This document shows positions 58,469 through 64,000 of a DNA stretch of 64,000 nucleotides, piece by piece. The stretch's first letter is position 1, and each line of letters opens with the position of its first letter. The notes beneath the pieces were generated by a model that was given only the letters and a program-made list of their open reading frames with translations, had not been told where the DNA came from and did not search any database. The position numbers and the translations under genes were made by a program. Origin of the DNA: Lyophyllum atratum (lineage: Eukaryota; Basidiomycota; Agaricomycetes; Agaricales; Lyophyllaceae); contig JACGCN010000024.1 in the NCBI GenBank assembly GCA_014905825.1, forward strand, positions 744,001 through 808,000. The letters are read 5' to 3'.

Positions 58469-60647
58469 TACTCTATTAAGCGGTTTGGGACGAGTATTTG
58501 TGAGTCTTGGTTTTGTGATGGGGGAGGCGCTTGGCTGATCGATTTTGGTAGTGCTTATGGGGTCGATGGGGGAGGGGTGAGTTCTTGAGGTTGCGGTGGA
58601 TGTCTTGTGATGTAAATATGTGTGAGTTGTCGAGAATGTACAAATTGAGAGCCAGGCTGCGGTGCCGAACAGCATGCAAAGGGTGCTAAGTAGTGCTATC
58701 CCCTCGATTGTAAGTTATAGCGCTGAGAATCCAATACCACGATATCGATTCTTTAGATTATCATTGTTCGAAATGTGGGTGGCTACTATACGCTTTGAGG
58801 ATGGTTCTGGCATCCTCCCACCGGGTGACGTTGCCCGAAATGGGTAAACATTGCGTCCATCATCATCATACGCAGACACACAGATTCACAACAGTCGTTC
58901 CACCCTTGAGATTCAAGTGCATGCCGAGCCTGGGGTCTCGATGTCGAACTTGTACTTCCCTGACCTCACTGTGATTCATGCCAACTCCCTGCATGCTTTG
59001 TGGGGTGCTTGCGATCTCCGCACCCGAGCTTCACGGTTGCGATCTGCTGCGCATAAAGGGCCCGTGGTAGGTAGTCCTTACTAGTAGCGTCACAATTCAC
59101 GGGTGGGAGGTCGCCATGAATTCTCCAGGCTGCCAATCACGTAAAAGGCCGTTATGTATCGATCCTTCTTCCAGGCTGTCAAGACAATGTCAAGACGAGA
59201 CTTGTAAGTGACAGCTGCGTCGCGAATAGCCGCGGGTGTCGTGCTTGGTTGTGGTGAATTCAATAGGTGTCGCCAGGGCGTCGCAGGATGGGCGGAAGCG
59301 AGTATCGTTGTTAGAAATTTCGTCAGAAATGGAAGAGAACATTTCTCCTGTCTGCACGAATGACACTGACCTCTGAGTGAAAAACTGAACGCGGGATTAC
59401 AAGACACAGGGTTATTGGAATTTACGCAACGCCGCAACTCCTGAGCAGCTGGCTAACAACTTCGTAGGCTAACTCCTTGGCTCGGTATTTACCTCATGTC
59501 ATTGGCTTTTGTTATCTTGTGCTCCTCAGGTCACACCACAGGCGGATCTAAGCTGACATACCACGTCAGCTTATGCATGTTGAGGTTTTGAGCTGGGGAA
59601 GGGTACATAAGGAGGACTCACCGCCATTGTCCGGTAGGGTTAACCATTCTGAAGGTGTCGTGGTATCAAATTAATTGAGTGAAGTACGGTAATGGCTCGG
59701 GCATGGTTCATTGCGGTTGAAGGATCGCGTTGACATAGGCCGGGGATAAGGGGAAGACCAAGGGAAGATAAGCCGTACATACCGCACGGCAAATCAGTGA
59801 CTGCAAGCAGGTTTGGCGGCGTCAAGGAAAAAGGAAATTTACGCCAGGAGAAGTTTTCGACTCATCCGTGGGATCTATGGCATGTACGGCCCAGAATTGA
59901 GGATATTTCCGTGCACGGGCGAGTAGAGGAGTTGAGCCAACGTCCGTCAACCGTAAAATGCCAGAGGTAAGTAAAGTGATTCGGTGACGGTTGTTATGCT
60001 AGGGAGACGGGAGAAATATTGATAGCGAGACAAACGTTCACTCGAAGATACCTATGGATGAGATCGATTTCCGATGGAGGATGGCACGGTATAAGTCCGT
60101 CCTCGAGGGTGTCAAACCAGGAACTGGGGTGATTGGTGGCAGAGCTACAGATACGGGGCTAGCGGACGCCCTTGTCAGCCTGCCTCAAACCTCGAGGTTC
60201 CAGGAACATGAAAGGCACTGACAGGGGTGGTGTGCAATCGCAGTTATCAATAGGTTCCTGTGGTGGTGGTACCGCAGCGTGTACGCGTATTTACCATAAT
60301 CGCCGAACGAGCCCGCCAGAGTACGGTCAGCGCAAACTCTACAATACTTCAATGATACATATGCTTGAAGCCTATGACACAGCTCAAGAGGCCCGGGATC
60401 TAAATCTGGGACCTGGGTGAAAAAAGTGGAAAGCAGTGGATGAGAAAGGAAATAGCCATTCGGGGTCAGGCACATCAAAGTGCCTTGCTTGAGAATGATT
60501 GCCTGAGCTGAATTCCCAGTCAGCTCTCCCAGCTATTCTCCCCAACTCTCTGCGAAACCACCACCACCAACGGCGAGCATACCCCCTTCCCCGTCGCCCC
60601 CGTCCCTCCCGCACTCGAAATCTGTCTCCGCGACCTCCATAACTCAT
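58469..60647. other. Intergenic, upstream of the peptide transporter
   Basis: About 2.2 kb with short scattered frames on both strands and no recognised motif, RNA gene or mobile-element end. The right part (60480-60647) is pyrimidine-rich with CCACCACCACC runs just before the transporter start, as in many basidiomycete promoters. Confidence 0.45.
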
Positions 60648-63600
60648 ATGGCTCGGCGACCACCCTCGACCGCTGGCTCGTCTCGCCCATTCACATCAAA
60701 TGGTGCCCGTCCGACCACAGCGGCCGGAAACGGTGCAGAATACGACCACAATCCGCAGTATACCTACGAACCTGATTATGATCTCGAGGAAGAGGAAGAG
60801 GAGAGCGAGGATGAAGATGTGTTTGCTTTTCTCCCTCCTTCAACAGCAGAGCAGCAGAAGCAACAGCAAGAACAACAATCACAGCACGACTATCCCCAGA
60901 CTCACCCTGCAGACCACCATTCAGACCAGGTCTTTGCAAATTCCGCCCCATCACCATACATAACCTACCCTTCGCCCACATTCGATCCATACGCACGGTT
61001 TCCCGCCGATTCCGTGACAGGCGTTGGCCCATCTACGCCTCATTTTCAATACTTCCAACCTCCTCCACAAACCCCACCCTCGACGGATTCTAACAACCAT
61101 AATACCGAGGGCGACCACTATCGTCTACGGAGACTAGATACCCCCGGGGGCACCGCAATATCTAACGTGCCTACCACCGCCGAGTCTCGCGAAGTGCGGG
61201 TATCTCTACCAGGAGGCAGTCTGGCAAGTGCGACGGCGAGTGAGAAGGATTTGGACATGGAGGCTGGGACCTCGAGGCGGAGAAGTCATCCAAAGAAACA
61301 CGACTCGTCCATTACAGATTCGCTGAGCATTGGGCGCAGTATGATGGATGATGATGACGATACCAGCAGAGAAGGATCAATAAAGTGAGTTTCTCACCGA
61401 ATCTGTCTCCTTTGCTTTTGCATTCGCGGGATCATCGTGCTCTTTGCACTACGCGTGACTGTTGCGATTGCCATTTTCTGTCGTCTTCTCGACTTCATTT
61501 TCCGTCCTCGCGGCGGTCACGTTTACGTCCTCTGAACCTTCGCACTTCTACGTGCTGAAATGATCCACCGTCGCGTTTCATATACTCTCATATCCAGTTA
61601 TTCTATCTTTCACTAGTTTTCTCCTCTTGTGTATCCATGTCATCCCTTTCACTCCCGCTAACCTCCTGCTCTCCCTCCTCCCCTCCCTCTTTAACTAGAA
61701 TGGAATTCGATTTCGACGCGATAGACGACGAGGATAGCCCCTTCCCAGAGGTTCGTGCCTCCGTATCTAACATCGATGACCCCGACATGCCGGCTTTGAC
61801 AATCCGGATGTGGTTCGTTGGCCTTATACTTTGCATGATCAGCAGGTCGGTCACAATTCTCTCTCACTGTCTCAATAATAAGTGACACTTGAACCGCAGT
61901 GGTCTCAACGTATTCTTCAATTTCCGTTCTCCTGCTCCAACTGTAGTTCCCCTCGCGCTCCTCCTGATTTCATACCCTTTTGGCAAATTCCTAGCATTCA
62001 CACTACCCATAACCACATATCGCATTCCTATACCCAACCTCCCTTCCTCGATTCTTCCTGTTCCTAACGCAAATACCTCACGGCCGGCTCTCTTATTCAT
62101 CAACCTCTTCCGGCCACTTACATACCCCCGCGCTATCGAATTCTCTCTCAATCCCGGCCCCTGGAACATAAAGGAGCACGTCCTAGTGTTCATTATGGCC
62201 AACGTTGCCGTGGGTAACCCCTACGCACTCAATGCCGTCGTGGTTGCCGAGGTGTACTACGAGCTCAAGCTCGGGTATTGGTTCGCCCTCGTGCTCGTTC
62301 TTGCAACGCAGCTGACCGGTTTCGGGCTTGCGGGCTTGTGTCGTCGCTTCCTGGTGTGGCCCGCTAGCATGGTTTGGCCGCAGAATTTGGTTGCATGTAC
62401 ATTGTTGAATACCTTGCATGCCGAAGATGAAGATGACGGCGTGGGTATGAGCCTCGGGAGGACCGGCGGGAAGGGCATGTCGCGTTATCGGTTCTTCATG
62501 ATTGTGATGATCGGAAGCTTCTTTTTCTTCTTCCTGCCTGGTCCGTACCCTCGTATTTTTTGATGCCGCTTCATGACTTCTGACAAACTTAACAGGGTTC
62601 TTGTTCGAAGCGCTTTCAGTTTTCTCCTTCGTTTGCTGGGCCGCACCTGACAACGTTGCCGTGAATCAAATCTTCGGTGTACACTCTGGACTGGGATTCA
62701 GTGTTCTGACATTCGACTGGACTCAAATCAGTTGGATCGGTAGTCCCATGATGGGTACGCTTGCGAATTTCATTATTTTTAGCATAAAGCTTACCTGTCA
62801 ATCAAGTTCCGTGGTGGGCTGAAGTACACATCTTCCTTGGCTTCGTCATATTCTACTGGATCTTGACGCCTATCCTTTACTACTCGAATGTAAGCTGGTT
62901 CAATTGCTCAACCTATTTTGACAATTTATATTTCTGTCTTAGGCCTGGTCACTGGCCTACTTCCCAATATCTGCCAACGAGCCATACGACCTGTTCGGCA
63001 AGGTCTACGATATCAAAAGAGTTCTTACCAAAGACGACCGCTTCGACCTCGATGCTTACAATGCCTATTCGCCGCTCTATCTCCCTGCTACCTACGCGAT
63101 GACATATCTCCTCGCGTTTGCACTGAGCACCTGCGTCATTATCCACACCCTTCTCTACCATGGCCGCAGTCTGCTCAACGGCATCAAGAAGATGAAAGTG
63201 GAGAGCGATGACATCCACGCGAAGCTCATGCGCAATTACCCTGAAGTCCCTGATTGGTGGTACATGAGTGCATTCTGCGTCTTTTTCGGCTTGGCTATCG
63301 TTGCCGTTGAGGTATTTGATTTCCCGTATTCTTCCCCAAGAACAAGATCCTGATGACGTCCTGCCCTTTAGGTGTGGGACACGAATGTTCCTGTATGGGC
63401 GTTGGTACTGGCGCTTCTGCTCCCCGTTGTTTATATCCTTCCCTCTGGCTTTATCTATGCCATGACTGGACAGGGTGTACGCTTCTTGCCTTTCCCGAAG
63501 CATCGACAGACATCTGACGTCGAGATTTAGATAACCCTTAATATTCTTGCCCAGATCATCCCAGGGACACTCTTGCCGGGTAATCCTCTGGCCAACATGG

Positions 63601-64000
63601 TACGAAATTGCTCCCGACCGCACCCATGAACTCACTTTCACGTGTGCGATCTACCAGGTGTTCAAAGCGTATTCGGTCCAGACTCTAACTGAGGCTACCT
63701 CCTTTATCCAAGACTTAAAATTAGGCCACTACGTCAAAGTCCCTCCACGCGCTACATTTTTGGGTACATGATGCATCTTCCTCATTTCGCTAAACTTCCC
63801 CGCTTATTATGGCTTTCACCTCAGTACAACTGATTGCCACCTGCTTTGCCGCGTTCATCCAGGTTGGCGTGAAGACATGGATATTTGCCAATGTCGAGGA
63901 CATCTGTGATCCAAACCAGAAGAGCCAGTTGACATGTCCGCATAATCAAGTCTTTTACACGGCTTCAGCCGTCTGGTGCGCTTTTCTCCCGTTCCAAAGC
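60648..64000 (+). CDS. Oligopeptide transporter (OPT family), 3' end outside window
   Basis: Proton-coupled uptake of small peptides (or glutathione/siderophore-like compounds) at the plasma membrane. It starts at 60648 (MARRPPSTAGSSRPFTSNGA) with a long polar N-terminus rich in Glu and Gln. After introns the membrane part begins with EVRASVSNIDDPDMPALTIR, then MWFVGLILCMISSGLNVFFN, joined at about 61858-61899. The OPT motif NPGPWNIKEHVLVFIMANVA (about 62150-62210) is diagnostic. GNPYALNAVVVAEVYY, VWPASMVWPQNLVACTLLNT, FTDW-like LTFDWTQISWIGSPMM, FDLDAYNAYSPLYL and DIHAKLMRNYPEVPDWWYM follow. After DTNVPVWALVLALLLPVV the window ends within LTCPHNQVFYTASAVWCAFL. Numerous introns, including one at about 63530. 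Closest to yeast Opt1/Opt2 and fungal OPT proteins. Substrate unknown. Confidence 0.92.

Overview
The window is nuclear DNA from a filamentous basidiomycete, most likely an Agaricomycete. Genes are dense and carried on both strands. They are split by many introns of about 45-65 bp with GT...AG ends, and there is no operon structure. The gene set fits: aryl-alcohol-oxidase-type GMC oxidoreductase, type B carboxylesterases, F-box/LRR protein, OPT and SulP transporters, SWR1, and a tnp2-type CACTA transposon.

Layout. 1-1087 (-): succinate/fumarate carrier SFC1, cut by the window edge. 1514-2618 (+): homeodomain-like protein. 2841-8543 (-): SWR1 chromatin remodeller. 9188-10674 (-): cAMP-dependent protein kinase catalytic subunit. 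12365-14149 (-): SET-domain methyltransferase, divergent over 78 bp from a COX14 gene (14228-14647, +) that seems to need a 2-nt exon. 15016-16159 (-): GNAT protein. 16.2-20.5 kb is gene-poor, with a 90-bp tandem duplication and a decayed reading frame. 20491-22185 (-): secreted subtilisin. 22819-23002 (-): U2 snRNA. 23247-23918 (+): cyclase-family hydrolase. 24106-27015 (-): SulP/STAS anion transporter. 27321-28752 (-): 3-hydroxyacyl-CoA dehydrogenase, divergent from a peroxisomal-type carrier (28984-30279, +). 30648-35395 (-): tandem carboxylesterases, one intact and one pseudogene. 36132-38286 (+): asparaginyl-tRNA synthetase. 38422-39523 (-): DPH5. 39744-41570 (+): F-box/LRR protein. 41762-42432 (-): LSM4, whose first coding exon is only the ATG. 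43812-46044 (-): GMC oxidoreductase. 48182-53014: a complete-ended CACTA transposon. 53383-58468 (+): a large unrecognised protein. 60648 to the right edge (+): oligopeptide transporter.

The most striking region is 48.18-53.02 kb. A CACTA element has CAC(T/C)GGAGGCAAACA ends, a 3-bp TTA target duplication, subterminal repeats, a broken tnp2 transposase on the plus strand and a second gene on the minus strand. A 547-bp TA-flanked MITE with 39-bp perfect terminal inverted repeats sits inside its left terminal repeat. Removing the MITE restores the match between the two CACTA ends, so the order of insertion can be read from the sequence.

Functional links: the divergent dehydrogenase/carrier pair points to fatty-acid oxidation. 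U2 snRNA and LSM4 both belong to the splicing/RNA machinery but are 19 kb apart. SWR1 and the SET protein are chromatin or protein-modifying enzymes. The subtilisin, esterases and GMC enzyme have signal peptides and suit a saprotroph. Exon borders are inferred from splice signals and protein-family similarity. Gene ends are start and stop codons, not transcript ends.
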